Of a DNA stretch of 64,000 nucleotides, positions 34,905 through 46,280 are shown one piece after another. Position numbers and translations under genes: made by a program. The stretch is taken from assembly GCF_963576675.1 (NCBI RefSeq), contig NC_088910.1:106110807-106174806 (forward strand), written 5' to 3'. This DNA comes from Euphorbia lathyris (taxonomy: Eukaryota > Streptophyta > Magnoliopsida > Malpighiales > Euphorbiaceae). How positions within the stretch are numbered: position 1 is the stretch's first letter; each line of letters starts with the position of its first letter. The notes below the pieces were generated by a model, which saw nothing but the letters and a program-made list of their open reading frames with translations, did not search any database and had not been told where the DNA came from.

Positions 34905-36227
34905 TGTTGAAACACCTTTCCACATGATTTTGATTTGACAAAATTATTTAAGTAATGATAAAAATATTCTAAACACATTAAATTTAAATGCTTTGATTTA
35001 TTACACTAATGTGTTTGTTCAATGTTGGGTTTTAATTGTTTACAAGACATTAAGATTAAAAAGCCCAAAGGCCCTTAAAGTGGAAGTCAAGCCCAAGTCA
35101 ACACATCAAGACCATTCGGCCTAAGAGTTCAAAACGAAGCCGTATCAAGCAAAACGACGACTCAGCGAAAGAAGGATCGAGAAGCCTTCGAAGCAAAAGC
35201 TTCAAGTGGAAGCTGCTGAGTTGGACGACAATGCAGTCTGAACAGCGGCAGACAACGTTCAACTTCTAGACAAAGTATTTCTACTTTAGGAAAAGTTCAG
35301 AAGGCGCATGAAGCTGTCTCGTGGACTTTTCCTTAAATGCCGAAACATTCTGCCGTGGACTGACGAAGACAGAAGATGCAAGAATCCTAATGGCCAACGA
35401 CGCTGAGCACGCCCAGAGTGACAACGATAGGAAGCCGTTTCCCTCCAACGGTTATTTCGAAATTCGAAATAACCAGGTGCCTCAAGTGTCACTATATAAA
35501 GGCCATCCATTTGCTTCAATCGATGCAGATCTTCAATTAGTCGAAACGCTGACCAAATTCATACTTGAAGTTTCTGTGAGAAAAGCAAAGCAAATACCTT
35601 ACACCAATTCTTAATCTTTGTGTAAAAGTCTAGAGTGATTTCAATCATCTAAAGTGTCTTAGCAATCGTTGTTTAGGACAAACACTTTATCATTTCTAGA
35701 AGAATAGAAAGGAGAGGCTGAGTACTCGGTTATAGTACTCAGCGGTAGATATAGGAGTGAGTAGAGGTATAGAGGAAGGTACTCTTGTTATACTCAGCTT
35801 CTATTTGTAAAAGGTTTCGTGCTCTACCTTTAAAGAGCTCAGTAGAGAATTCAAAAAGCTCGGAACGAGTTTCGGGGACTGGACGTAGGCGGAGAGGTCG
35901 AACTAGGATAAATCTGCTGAGTAATATCTTTCTAACCCTTAAACTCCTTTAATATATATTGCTTGCTATAAAACTAACTAAGTAAAGAACTCGCGCTGAG
36001 TTAAGTTTACTAAGAAGCTGAGTTCAGGAATAGACTCTAAGTGCTATTTCCTGACTCAAGTAAAGAAGCAGACTTAGTCACAAGTTGACTAAGCTTGTGT
36101 CTTGAAACTACTTAGTGACGCTATGTAAACCTTTTCATAAAAAAAGAAGTCAGGCTTAACGGACAAAATTTTAAATAGTTCCTATCCCCCCCTTGGAACT
36201 AACTTGTCACGTTATAAGGGACCAACA
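34905..36227 (+). repeat. S1 3' LTR
   Basis: Matches 2725-4047 at identical length. It begins TGTTGAAACACC and ends ACCAACA, followed by the GAAGC duplication. Confidence 0.95.
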
Positions 36228-36232
36228 GAAGC

Positions 36233-36615
36233 GTGACTGGTAATACGAATATTGTGGTGATCTGTACTTCTGCTGTAAATCATATCAGAAGTTATACACG
36301 CTAGTAATAATCTAATAACCCTAGGTGATATATATTTATTGAAAATATGTGCAAATAAGTCTTCCTTTCCTTAGATGGATGGGTCAAGAAAGCTTAATTA
36401 GAAGTAGTGTTTTGTCAAATTGGTATGTTGTTGCCGTATTGTGGGTATAGTCAAGTCACGTCCCTCACAAGTCTATGCTGACCCAAACCCAAAAAACAGC
36501 ATCTTAGAGAGGTATTCTTAAAAACAAAGACAACATAGAATAGATAGTACCAAACCAATTCAAATCTCCCCTCACAACTTGTGTGTGACTATTACACAAC
36601 TTTTTTAATTCTTCC
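36233..36615. other. Intergenic DNA right of S1
   Basis: AT-rich; no gene or repeat recognised. Before the S1 insertion it was continuous with 2724. Confidence 0.4.
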
Positions 36616-37020
36616 TTTGTTATCAGTGGCGGAACTAGGACCCCGGATGACCCGGGGCTCAAACATATCCATAAAATAAATTTCAAAACGTAAAAAAAAA
36701 ATCGAAATTAACTGTGCAGTTGACGGTATATTTTCAAAGTCCAGCCCGTTAGGGCTCGGCAAAAAAATTTTAGCCTCCAACGCATTAAAACTCTAAAAAT
36801 GTTATCATTTTTTTTTAGAAACTAGCATTGAACTAATAGAAAATTAAACATGTTTACTTTTTTTTAATGGTAAAGACATAATAAAAATGAATATTAAATA
36901 TGTTTATTTTTTATTATTATTGGTAAAGAGATATTAAAAATGAATTCAAAAGTGTTATGAAAATAAAAATAAAAATAAAGAGTCAATTTAAATTAATTAA
37001 TAATGGTAACATGTTTTTAT

Positions 37021-37162
37021 AGGGCGGCCCGGTCGCATTACGCGTCCCCGCTGAGCGAGGGTCCGGGGAGGGGTCCCACCACAAGGGTGTATTGGGGGCA
37101 AGCCTTCCCTTGCCAATTTAATTGGCAAGAGGCCGCTCCTAAGACTCGAACCCGTGACCTCT
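37021..37162 (+). mobile_element. Au-like SINE inside the hAT element
   Basis: A GC-rich 142-bp segment (GGGCGGCCCGGTCGC... CTCGAACCCGTGACCTCT) in AT-rich surroundings. It is flanked by a perfect 16-bp repeat, GGTAACATGTTTTTAT, at 37005-37020 and 37163-37178. The block with GGTCCGGGGAGGGGTC, CACAAGGGTGTATTG and CTCGAACCCGTGACC is the pattern I know from Au SINEs. The usual 3' end and T tail are missing or fused to the duplication. Confidence 0.75.
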
Positions 37163-37371
37163 GGTAACATGTTTTTATAATTATAAAAAAATAAAATTAA
37201 AATAAATAAAAACTTATTGGTAAAGACATATTAAAAATGAATTCAAAAGTGTTATGAAAATAAAAATAAAAATAAAGAGTCAATTTAAATTAATTAATAA
37301 TGGTAACATGTTTTTATAATTATAAAAAAATAAAATTAAAATAAATAAAAACTTTTAAAAAAAATGAGGTT

Positions 37372-37433
37372 AAAGGGAATTGAACACATGACCTCTCAAA
37401 TAAAAGCAAGCATGCTTAACCATCTCATCTACC
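37372..37433 (-). repeat. tRNA-like segment (SINE head or tRNA relic)
   Basis: On the minus strand, GGTAGATGAGATGGTTAAGC (box-A-like) is followed by GGTCATGTGTTCAATTCCC (box-B-like) at about tRNA spacing. It has no convincing acceptor stem, so it is a relic rather than a working tRNA gene. Confidence 0.35.
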
Positions 37434-37584
37434 TTTATATATTGAAATAATACTACATAGAGTCAATATATTTCTCTCCAAAATATTACGAGACACCATT
37501 ACTATTTTTTTTTTCTCAATTCTCGGGCGGCCAGCCGGGGCTCGAGCCCCGGCCAACCCCCCTGGTTCCGCCCCTGTTTGTTAT

Positions 37585-38555
37585 ATAGATAAAGGATTTT
37601 TTTTTTTAAATCCCAGAGAATAATGCCTATTCTCAGGATATTTTTTAGAATAGACTCTGGTTTAATTATTTTGTTTTAATCAGAATAAAACCGTATACCA
37701 GTTTTCCAATTTAGTGGGTGTTTGGTTGCTCCTTTTTGACTTCCAGATTGCATTTTTACTTTAAAAAAAAAAGTTGTAAGTGTTTGGTTAAAAACTTCAT
37801 GTTTGCATTTTGTAGTTGAAAAGTAGCTTTTTATAAAAGCAGAAAATCCATACTTTTTGGAAAGACAACATTTTCAAACAGCAAACAGCAACAACAAACA
37901 ACAGATAAAATAAACGAGCCTTTAGTTTGTCAAAGTACACGGACAACAAGTACTTTGGGAAAAAAGGAATTTACAAAGAACCCATACATTGACCTTTCGT
38001 TTTTGTTATAGTTTATCCGATTTTTCGATTTGAGTTTTTGTCAAACATCCTTTTAAGTATATTAGTTCCTAATTAAAGTTTTGTGTTTATGTTAGTACTC
38101 GATTTTATCTTGTTTTGTTGATTATTGTCTATAAAGGCTAAAATAATGTGAGTTATCTATGTTTCCTAGGCAATTGCTCAATTAAGCCTAAGCATAACTA
38201 TTTTTTTTATAGCATATATGATATATCTATTACCTCGCATATCATCTTTTCTTTATAAAAATTATTAGAAGTACAAATTATTGCGCAGTCCAAATCCTCC
38301 ATGTCCACACATTTTTTTACATATATAAAGCGGGTCAAGGTTTTATGAAGAGTCAGTATCTATTTCGTATGTAAAAAAATATGCAGATGGTCTTTCATTT
38401 GACATGGAAGATCTAGATTTCTAATAATTTCTTCTTTAAGCAACCATTAAAAATCATTCTTCTCACACTCTTACTTTCTGTCCCTAGGAAAAATCCAATT
38501 TTCGAACTAATACAAAGTGATAATAATTTAACTTGATAAAGTTGTTATTAGGCTT
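37585..38555. mobile_element. AT-rich DNA with a possible small MITE at 37716-37920
   Basis: GGGTGTTTGGTT at 37716 and AATAAACGAGCC ending at 37920 are imperfect inverted repeats, with TTTAGT outside both. This may be a small MITE of about 205 bp. The remainder shows no gene. Confidence 0.35.
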
Positions 38556-38559
38556 GAAC

Positions 38560-40160
38560 TTAAGGTCTCAAAGGTGGAGAGCCGGCCGAATGTGCCCCAA
38601 GTAAAGCAAAAGGTCATCGACAATATAGTTCCAAGAGGACCCGATAAGAGGTGACCACATCAATCCTATTCAAAATATCAAGATGCCTTCACGCTTAAAA
38701 GCTTGTATCGGAGAAAAAACACGTCTCAATAACAGTCAACCACATATAAAGTCGATAACAGAAAACAGTTATAAAAAGGAGCTATATTGCTTATATAAAA
38801 GGTAACCGCAAGAATGATAAAGATTTGCCTATACTTTTTACTTTACTTTCTACATCTGAATATTGTACTAACTTGAACGTTGGAGTGCTTACGTCAGTGA
38901 GTCGACAACTATTTTGTTTTGCAGATTGCTCAGCATTGAGGGAAAAATGTGAGGATATTGTACTCAGAGTCTATTCTTAAAGTTTTGGTACAAATCGGAA
39001 CCCATTCTTAAATTTATGTTATATATCAATTGGTCTAGTGAGTTTGGACTGAGATTTAGAAATGGATACATCGTTCCAGTGACGAACATGAAGGAGGGAG
39101 ATTCAACTAGAGGAAAAAGAAAGTTGTCAATAGAAGGGGCAGTCGAGGACATCACGAGCCATGCAAACTCTTATGACTCACCTAAAGATGGAATTAGAGA
39201 ATCCACAGAGCAGTTTCTGAGGGGATTGCAAGGAGACACAAGACCTTAAAGATGCCAACACCTTACTATCAGCCATGGAAGAAATGTGGTCGAAATCGGG
39301 AGAGGTGACAAAGCTTGCATCGGGATTTGTCACTACAAATGTAAATAATAAAAATACAGCGAGTTTGGACGTATTCAGAATCAATCTCCCATCACGAATC
39401 ATATTTGCTGAAACATGGGAATGTAGAGAAAAGAGATCTAGAGCAAGAATCGAAGGCGGGCAAAGAGGAGTGTTGATAAATCAAAATATCAATTTGGAGG
39501 GGGGGGGGGGAATAGTCAATACTCTTTCAAAAATAATAGAGGTGACAAAACAAAACAAAAAAAGCAAAGAAAGGAGCAAAAATAGATGAATAAGAAAGAA
39601 CAATCATCAAGCCAGGGCTAGTTGCCCTGTGACGGGGGGAGAATGGATAAAAAATGCAGGCAATGAATCAGTCCCAAATGATTCCGTATATAAATCCGTA
39701 CATGTACTACCCTTATGGAGGATATTTGAAGGCATCATCCCCAAGTAATCCTCCTTCTAGTTATAATCCATTTTTTCCTTTTCCTATGCATGATGAACAA
39801 CAATACGTGGGAGGATTTTGATTTGGAATAGATTTAGGCCCAATATGAGGGTAGAACTAGAATCGAGGTCGGATTTCCAAAAAATTAGAGATCGGTGCTA
39901 GAGCAGAAAATGTTCTTGGGCAATCAGGAGATCAGCAGACTGAATCGAAAGATGGAAGGGGGCAAGCATCCAATGGTGGAACCCAGACATAAGGAAAAGA
40001 TTAGAAGGAAAGAAATTAGGGAGTTTTCCAGTGGGTATGAGGCAGAGATGAGCTCAGAGGCCGAAAGAATGCAAAAATCTAATACTAGACATAAAGTGAT
40101 GAATGGACGATACGGAGAAGTGTGAGTTGAGTATGTCAGAGGAAAGGGAGTAAGAGACAC
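38560..40160 (+). mobile_element. Degraded gypsy (Tat/Athila-like) fragment
   Basis: About 38700-38945 looks like the end of an LTR of this group: TATATAAAAGGTAACC, then a 'ttgaacgttggagtgctt' block, then TTTTGTTTTGCAG. Short hydrophilic open frames follow (39016-39249, 39275-39589, 39895-40125), plus a Tyr/Pro-rich piece at 39654-39821 (INPYMYYPYGGYL). They have no domain I can name and would fit a broken leader and gag region. No partner LTR was found. Low certainty. Confidence 0.35.
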
Positions 40161-40702
40161 ATTATAGACTCAGATTTGAGTTAAGAGTATGCCAGGAAAA
40201 TAAGAAAAACAACAAAGACCATGGAACCCATACAATCAATCTCGAAGGCCCAGTTGGATAACGTTGCCTGCAACCCTAGGAAGATAAGTTTGGGAGGTAG
40301 CACCTTTGGGAGGACACAATTTCTAGAACTATTTCTATCTAAAAATTCACTTTCTCTCATAACCAAACAATATGTAGATGACCTTAAAATAAAAATTTTG
40401 AAGAATTAAAATTGATTATCAATTTTTATTTTTCTAATTTTGAGACTGTTATGTGTTATTTTGAGGCGTTGCTTGAAGTTTAATGACCATATGTAAAATT
40501 AAGTGATTTTTATATTAAGTTTTGAAGATTAGTGGAGACACTATGAAAAGCATGAATAAAGTTCACTGGCCAAGGATGTAATTTACCCTTCAATATTCAT
40601 CAAATTCCAACTTGGCCTAAAAACCCTAAACCCTTGAACCTTTTTTCCGCAAAACATTTTTCTGGCTGATTTCTAGATCTGCGTCTTTCTCCTGTCATAA
40701 TC
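40161..40702. other. Upstream region of the NFD6-like gene
   Basis: AT-rich, no other gene seen. The last 100 bases before the ATG are less AT-rich and pyrimidine-rich, as a plant 5' UTR would be. Confidence 0.4.
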
Positions 40703-41133
40703 ATGGCCTCTTCTTGCACCAGATTCATGTCCAGATCATCCTTCTCTTCCATTAAATCTGCTTTCAAATCTAACACTGTAAAATCTGCAATTGGCAAATC
40801 TCCCACTTCTTCCCCTTCCCCTTCCCCTTCCCCTTCCGCTCCTCGCTTCTCTTCCCCTTCCAGTCCATCTCTTTCCTCTCCTCGTCGCTTCTCATCCAGG
40901 TATATACATCTACTTGCATATTTGTTTACGAATTGGTGCAAGTGTACTTCAATTTTCTACATATGAATTCAATTTTCTCCTTTAGGACTCCGTCTGAGCT
41001 GGGATGCGCGCAATCGTTGCTTCCGCTGCATAGCGCAGTGGCGGTGGCCAGGATGACTTCTTGCTTGACGACAACATCGAGTTGCCGAGCGCTCTCACAG
41101 GGTACACTTTGCTGCACCTCCCCCGGCCTCTAA
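40703..41133 (+). CDS. NFD6-like mitochondrial protein (exons 40703-40899 and 40986-41133)
   Basis: A small nuclear-encoded protein of the NUCLEAR FUSION DEFECTIVE 6-like family, predicted to be mitochondrial; in Arabidopsis NFD6 is needed for polar nuclear fusion. Exon 1 encodes a Ser/Arg-rich targeting region with a Ser-Pro repeat (SPSPSPS). The intron 40900-40985 has a GT...AG border and splits an Arg codon. Exon 2 encodes the family core (PSELGCAQSLLPLHSAVAVA and ARMTSCL) and ends ALSQGTLCCTSPGL at TAA 41131-41133, 114 residues in all. That ending is a known family form. A GT donor at 41102 gives two alternative last exons (separate entry). The family match is from memory of the conserved core. 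Confidence 0.8.
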
Positions 41134-42458
41134 TAGCTTTTAATACTCTGTTTTTGAGTGTGAGTAGCTTTTTTGCTTCTCCTAAATTGACCATACAAGT
41201 TTCCCGTTCCTGAATTTTGGTTCCAGTTGTTCAATTTTTAGTTACACTGTCTGAATTTGTTCCTTTACCTGTTTGAAAATGCTTATTTGTTGCCTGATTC
41301 TGTTAAAGATTGAATCTCATTCCTCTTTGTTTTTCGGTCATGTGAGTATTTTGTTTCATTGGATGTCAAATTCAGAAAGTGGGATCTTTAATGCAATAAT
41401 GGGAGTACAGAAAGAGAATATGGTCATAATAGGAATTTTGAAGTAGGAGAATTTAGACTGAAATTCGAAAGCCTTGATAGGATTTTTGCTTGTTTTTATA
41501 GCTTTTGAAGTAATGGAAGGCTACATTTACTATTCAACATTTTAGTCAGGGTCTTAGTCTTAGACATTGGGAGTCAACTTGACAAATGAAGTTCCTTTGT
41601 TGAGATTGTTTTATATTTGATGGATCTTATATGGTTCATTCATTTTGGGGTTAAAAATTCACTGGGGTGCTTAGGTGGGGAGGAGAGTTTTAATCAGGTT
41701 TAACACCATCTGACTGGAATATTTGGTTCCTGCAGGCACATAAATTAAACTGGGGACCTGTCAATTATGCCCACTGCACCTTTATCAAGTATGAAACTGT
41801 TAAATGCTTTGTTAGTAATTCCAAAAAAATGTTTGGTTATATCAGAATGGGGATTTCTCTTATATGGTGCCATTGATATGATTACAAGACTGCTGAACTA
41901 TAATTTGTTTTAGAATTTGAGGTGGCCCTTATCAACTCGTGAGGAATTCTTTCAGTTTAATGGAAATACATTTATTGTGCTGATGTGATGTTGCATTTTG
42001 ATCCCTAAATTCTTGTTTTATGTCTTAGATTCATTGGTTTTCTGACACTGATATGTCTGAAATGTGTTTGAGCCATTTCACTGTCAACAATTAAACAACA
42101 GAATATATCCAGAAAAATTACTTAATGCTCGGTAACAAGGATAGAAGAAATCTAATTTAATTGAATTTCACTGATTGATTTCAGAAAGTTATGGTGATTT
42201 TTTGGTCTTGCTTTTTTTTATATGGTTGTGAGCTTCTCAAAATTTGACAAGTTGTGCTGCATAGTGGAAAAAGTTCATCTCACCTGTGCTTTGAGATATG
42301 AATAAAAATTGAAAGTTCAGAGTAGAACAATAGATTTGGGCAGTAACCATGTGGCCCTTTTTCCTTAAATCACAAACATTTTGGCTTGAACTTTACATCA
42401 ACCAATATATTTATTAGTAATTGAGAATAGATGGTAACTTGACTGCTCCTTTTCCCAG

Positions 42459-42797
42459 ATGGAATTGATGGTACGTGAAACATTTGTGCTGTTTTTGGAG
42501 GTGGATCCTGTCCTCAACCGTACTATGTATGACTGACTTGCAACGATGTGAAAAATTACTTTGGATGATATTGTTGCTAAGCTTTTCCACTGTAAATGTT
42601 ATTCCTAGATGAAAATCATAGATTGTTAAAAGTAAAAACTTAGAGAAGAAAGGAAATCAGCTGTTAACTTATACTGGAATGCTGATATGATACCTCATAT
42701 ACACTTGTAGAGTACATTTCCAATTTGTCTCTGTTCTCTGATCCCATGATTTACACTTTTGATTTCTTCAGAGCTTGGTCTGTCAGTTCCAAGGTGA
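42459..42797 (+). CDS. Alternative terminal exons of the NFD6-like gene (42459-42478; 42772-42797)
   Basis: If exon 2 ends at 41101 (CAGG|GTACAC), an AG acceptor before 42459 gives LSQDGIDGT and TGA at 42476-42478. A second AG acceptor before 42772 gives LSQELGLSVPR and TGA at 42795-42797. Both keep phase and give very short tails of a kind I recall from NFD6-like isoforms. The intervening 41102-42458 would be intron or 3' UTR. Which form is used needs transcripts. Confidence 0.6.
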
Positions 42798-44322
42798 TAT
42801 GTCAGAAGAAAATCACTGTGACATTATATGAAGGGAGAAGAAGGCCTAGTAGCTTCTCTTTTTGTGAATTTTTTTTGTCAATTTATAAATGTTGCTGAAC
42901 TTCACAGCTGATTTTGATTCTTCTTTAATAGCTAGGACATTTCTTATGAGATGTAACAACTTACTGATATTAATTTACTCTCTCAATAATATTCACAATG
43001 GGGTAAAACATTAAGCAAATGTCAAATACTAGAGAAGGGCTCGCTGGGGATTGGAATTTATTAAATTTTATTTTCAAATTCAGCATTAGACCGTTTGATT
43101 TCAATTTGTGCATTTAGAGGATTCAGGTTTTGCTATTGAAGCAAGATGGAATATCATTGGGATAAATAGCTAAAGTACAAAAATTTGGTGATTGTATTAA
43201 GCATTAATTTGCCAAATTGGTTTTTCAATTCCTATTGTGATGCAATTAGTCTTTTTAGTTGGCACATTTGATTGTCTTTCTAGTTGGCTCATTTGATTGC
43301 TTACGTAAAGGTTAGTTGATACATTTGATTGTTTATGTAAAGGCATATTAGAAAAATACGTGTGTATGCAATAATTCGCTAACTTATGTCAAAGTTCAAG
43401 TCTAAATGTCATAATCGAATTTTACTAATCACATTGGTCAATTGATAAATATTCTCGTGTGCATTCAAATGAGTATCTTATCTGTTTTTTTGCTTAATTT
43501 TTTACCATGTTGAATCAGATTTTTTTTGTCCAAAAACAAATCAGTGATTTTCTTTGAACCTCAAAATTAATTTTTTTTTTTTTTTTTACTTCTAAAATAT
43601 ACTTTAAGGTATCAGCTTTAGTGTCCTTTTCGTTTGTTTATTTTTTCACTTCAAATACTACAGTAATAACTTCAAATGCTACGGTAATAACATCTGTTCA
43701 GGATTGAAAAATATCTGTTTATAACTATTTAATACAACCCAAGTTCACCTTTCTGGGGCAACTCAACTCTATTTACAAACATCATGGCTAATAAATTAAA
43801 CACTAGGGGCTCGCTTGTGTGATCAGGCAGGCTACTCAATGAATGACCATTGAGATTGGATTCCACCACATCTGAATAATTTTATCCGAGAGCAACTTCA
43901 ACTGTGTAAACACAGGTAGAGAAGAGCTAATTGTCTTTTCCAACCAAGGGTGGAGGAAGGGGTAATGGGGTAGTTTCGAGCCTCTAGTCCGCCAGCGACA
44001 CTTGTGTCCGGTCATGGAGAGAGGCCGTTTTAACACCTCTAGTCATGACTTCTTTAGTTTGTCCTCTCCTTCAGTACCTCCAGAGATCTTTTCTTGGCTC
44101 TACTCCTGTTGCCAACAGAAGCTGCAAGGCCAAACCCAAAAGAATGTTGTGTAAAATCATTTAGGAATCCTTTTTCCTACATGTCAAATGCTAAAACTCA
44201 GTTTACAGTGGATATAGTTCAGTGTCTTCCTTTCCATTTCTGATGTAAAATTCGATTCATTCATGCTCCTATTGGCATCCCACTCCTTGTTTAGGTTTTC
44301 CACCTCGGACAGGATCGGTACA
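42798..44322. other. Region between the convergent NFD6-like and PPR genes
   Basis: AT-rich, with poly-T runs near 43570. It probably holds both 3' UTRs. No gene recognised. Confidence 0.45.
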
Positions 44323-46191
44323 CTATGGAGCAGTCCTTTGCACCTCAATCCAACTACAACCAACTTCTTTTCTCATCCCTCTATCATGCATAATCTTTCT
44401 CACTTTGCTCACCTCCCTCCATCTTCCGTAAGACGCCAGTATGTTAGACATCATCACATAAACATAATCATCATCCCCCTCTAACTGAATGACCTTTGCT
44501 GCTGCAATCTTAGCTACCTTCAAATTCCTACAAGTTCCACAAGCACCAAGCAATGCCCTCCAAACAACTCCACATGACCCAAATGCTAGTTCATATATCA
44601 TCTTTGTTGCCTCCAATGCCTGCCCTTTCTGCCCCATAAGTCGAACCATCGAACAGCAGTGCTCAATTGTTGGTTCAACCCCATAATCATTAACCATTGA
44701 TTCAAAGTACTCAATTACCTTCTCCAATGGCACCTCTGATCCGGAACATGCAACGATTACATTAAGAAATGTTACCCAATCAGGCTTCAAATCTTCGACC
44801 ATTTTCAGCTTCTCAAAATGCTCGATCACGTTGTTTAAATCACCATTGTGAGCATAGCCTGAGATCATCGCGTTCCATGTTACCAAATTCTTCCTAGGCA
44901 ATGACTGAAAAATCGATTCAGCGTTCTTCACTTGTCCACATTTGAAATACATGTCAATCAGAGCACTCCCTACGACTACAGAAGTGTCGAACCCGCCTTT
45001 TATTGCACAGCAGTGGATCAACATTCCCCATTTTAAAGCAGCAATACCAGCAACACCACTTAAAAGTACTGAATAAGTATACTCGTTTGATTCAACATTG
45101 CTTGAATGCATTTTAACAAAATACTCCAAGGCCTTCTCTACTTGATTTCTATTCACATATGCTGTGATGATTGAGTTCCAGGAAGATGAATTCGGGTTGG
45201 GCATACGCGACAAAACCATAACAGCATCCTCTACATTGCCAAACTGAGCAATGCCATTGATCATTTGGTTATATGAGATGGTATCAGGCTCCGGCAACTG
45301 AGAGAAAAAACAGTAAGCCGATTCAAGTCTTCCATTTCTAGCACTTGCTGCTATTACTGAATTCCATGAAATTATGTCCTTATTGATCATTTCATCAAAA
45401 ACACATATTGCCTCCTCAACAGAATCACATTTCCCATACATATCAATCAAACAATTCCCAACAATAACGCTATAATCCAGGCCATATTTCACAATCTTGC
45501 AGTGAATTGACTTGCCAAACCCTAACATGCTGGTCTGGCCACAAGCAGACAAAGCGGCTGTGAATGAGTATGAATCCGAACAAGTATCAGACCTATCTAA
45601 TTGAAGAAACAGCTCCAACGATTTCCTGAACTTCCCTGAACGCAAGTAGGCAGAGATCAAGGTATTCCATGAAATTACATTTGGTTGAGGAATTTCAACA
45701 AACAGTTTGTGTGCATCATTTATTGATCCTTCAATTGTATAGAATCTAATCAAAGCAGCGGAAACGAAGGCATTGGAGACAAACCCAGATTTAAGAATGA
45801 AATTGTGGAGCTGTAGGCAATAAGAATGGAATCCTAGATCCGTAGAAGCTCGAAGTATGTGAACCAGAGAGTAGCCATCAGGTTTTGTGGGAGAGTTGAG
45901 CGATTGAGAGGCCTTGTACAGTGCCAACTCTCGATTGGGGCCGTCATGGACAAGCATAGAAACGATGGTGGACCAAGATTCAATATTTTGAGAGCATTGA
46001 TCGACATGGTTGTTTAGTGAAGAAAGGTCGCTGCTTATGTTTTGTGATAGAAATTTATACGCATGATGATTCTGGTTTTGCAGTTTCTTCAAGAGAGGTC
46101 TTTGCATAGCTTTATTTTCAAGTACGAATCTATCATTGCACTGCATATGCCTGATCAAGCATGAAATTAGAGATATGATGAGAATCGACAC
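44323..46191 (-). CDS. Pentatricopeptide repeat protein, PLS class, E subgroup
   Basis: An intronless 622-residue RNA-binding protein of the kind that acts in mitochondria or chloroplasts, usually in C-to-U editing. Tandem PPR motifs of P, L and S type run from about residue 70 to 540, seen in the recurring WNxxI and GxxLIDMYxKCG patterns (for example 245-255, 274-280, 409-419, 439-446). The E region follows: VVWRALLGACGTCRNL near 542, and VMMSNILASYGRWREVSKVR near 579. It ends GCSWIEVQRTAP without a DYW deaminase domain, so an editing role would need a partner. It resembles the Arabidopsis At5g47460 type. The first Met gives a hydrophobic N-terminus; Met29 (46107) is an alternative start. 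No stop or frameshift is visible. Confidence 0.9.
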   Translation of the reverse strand: MSILIISLISCLIRHMQCNDRFVLENKAMQRPLLKKLQNQNHHAYKFLSQNISSDLSSLNNHVDQCSQNIESWSTIVSMLVHDGPNRELALYKASQSLNSPTKPDGYSLVHILRASTDLGFHSYCLQLHNFILKSGFVSNAFVSAALIRFYTIEGSINDAHKLFVEIPQPNVISWNTLISAYLRSGKFRKSLELFLQLDRSDTCSDSYSFTAALSACGQTSMLGFGKSIHCKIVKYGLDYSVIVGNCLIDMYGKCDSVEEAICVFDEMINKDIISWNSVIAASARNGRLESAYCFFSQLPEPDTISYNQMINGIAQFGNVEDAVMVLSRMPNPNSSSWNSIITAYVNRNQVEKALEYFVKMHSSNVESNEYTYSVLLSGVAGIAALKWGMLIHCCAIKGGFDTSVVVGSALIDMYFKCGQVKNAESIFQSLPRKNLVTWNAMISGYAHNGDLNNVIEHFEKLKMVEDLKPDWVTFLNVIVACSGSEVPLEKVIEYFESMVNDYGVEPTIEHCCSMVRLMGQKGQALEATKMIYELAFGSCGVVWRALLGACGTCRNLKVAKIAAAKVIQLEGDDDYVYVMMSNILASYGRWREVSKVRKIMHDRGMRKEVGCSWIEVQRTAP

Positions 46192-46280
46192 AACAATGAT
46201 AAAAAAAAAAAAACTATGAGACGTGAGCTAATTATTGAATTGAATGCCTCCGGGATTGTCTCATTATCTCTGATACCAAA

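Larger units (their letters stand above)
2725..36227 (+). mobile_element. Sirevirus-type Ty1/copia element S1, interrupted by nested elements
   Basis: This copy has two 1323-bp LTRs and is flanked by GAAGC at 2720-2724 and 36228-36232, a perfect 5-bp target duplication. Its own sequence is 2725-7902 plus 29767-36227; the rest is a later insertion. Order: LTR, initiator-Met primer site, gag, pol (protease, integrase, reverse transcriptase, RNase H), env-like ORF, polypurine tracts, LTR. By hand count the LTRs differ at about 28 positions (near 2%), more than those of the elements inside it, as the nesting order requires. Several stops and a frameshift make it inactive. Confidence 0.93.
36624..37576. 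mobile_element. hAT-type non-autonomous element
   Basis: The 8-bp duplication TTTGTTAT lies at 36616-36623 and 37577-37584. Terminal inverted repeats are CAGTGGCGGAACTAGG on the left and CCTGGTTCCGCCCCTG on the right, the CAGGGGCGGA-type ends common in plant hAT elements. The interior is AT-rich and non-coding. A unit of roughly 150 bp beginning GGTAAAGACATA is present twice (from about 36920 and 37210); the first copy is split by a SINE. Confidence 0.88.

Noticed and set aside
40600..40941. 113-codon minus-strand frame with Gly/Glu repeats
   Set aside because: It is the reverse of the Ser/Pro-rich exon of the NFD6-like gene; the sense-strand protein is recognisable and spliced properly.
44263..44686. 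Plus-strand frames opposite the PPR gene
   Set aside because: They are antisense to a well-conserved coding sequence and have no domain.
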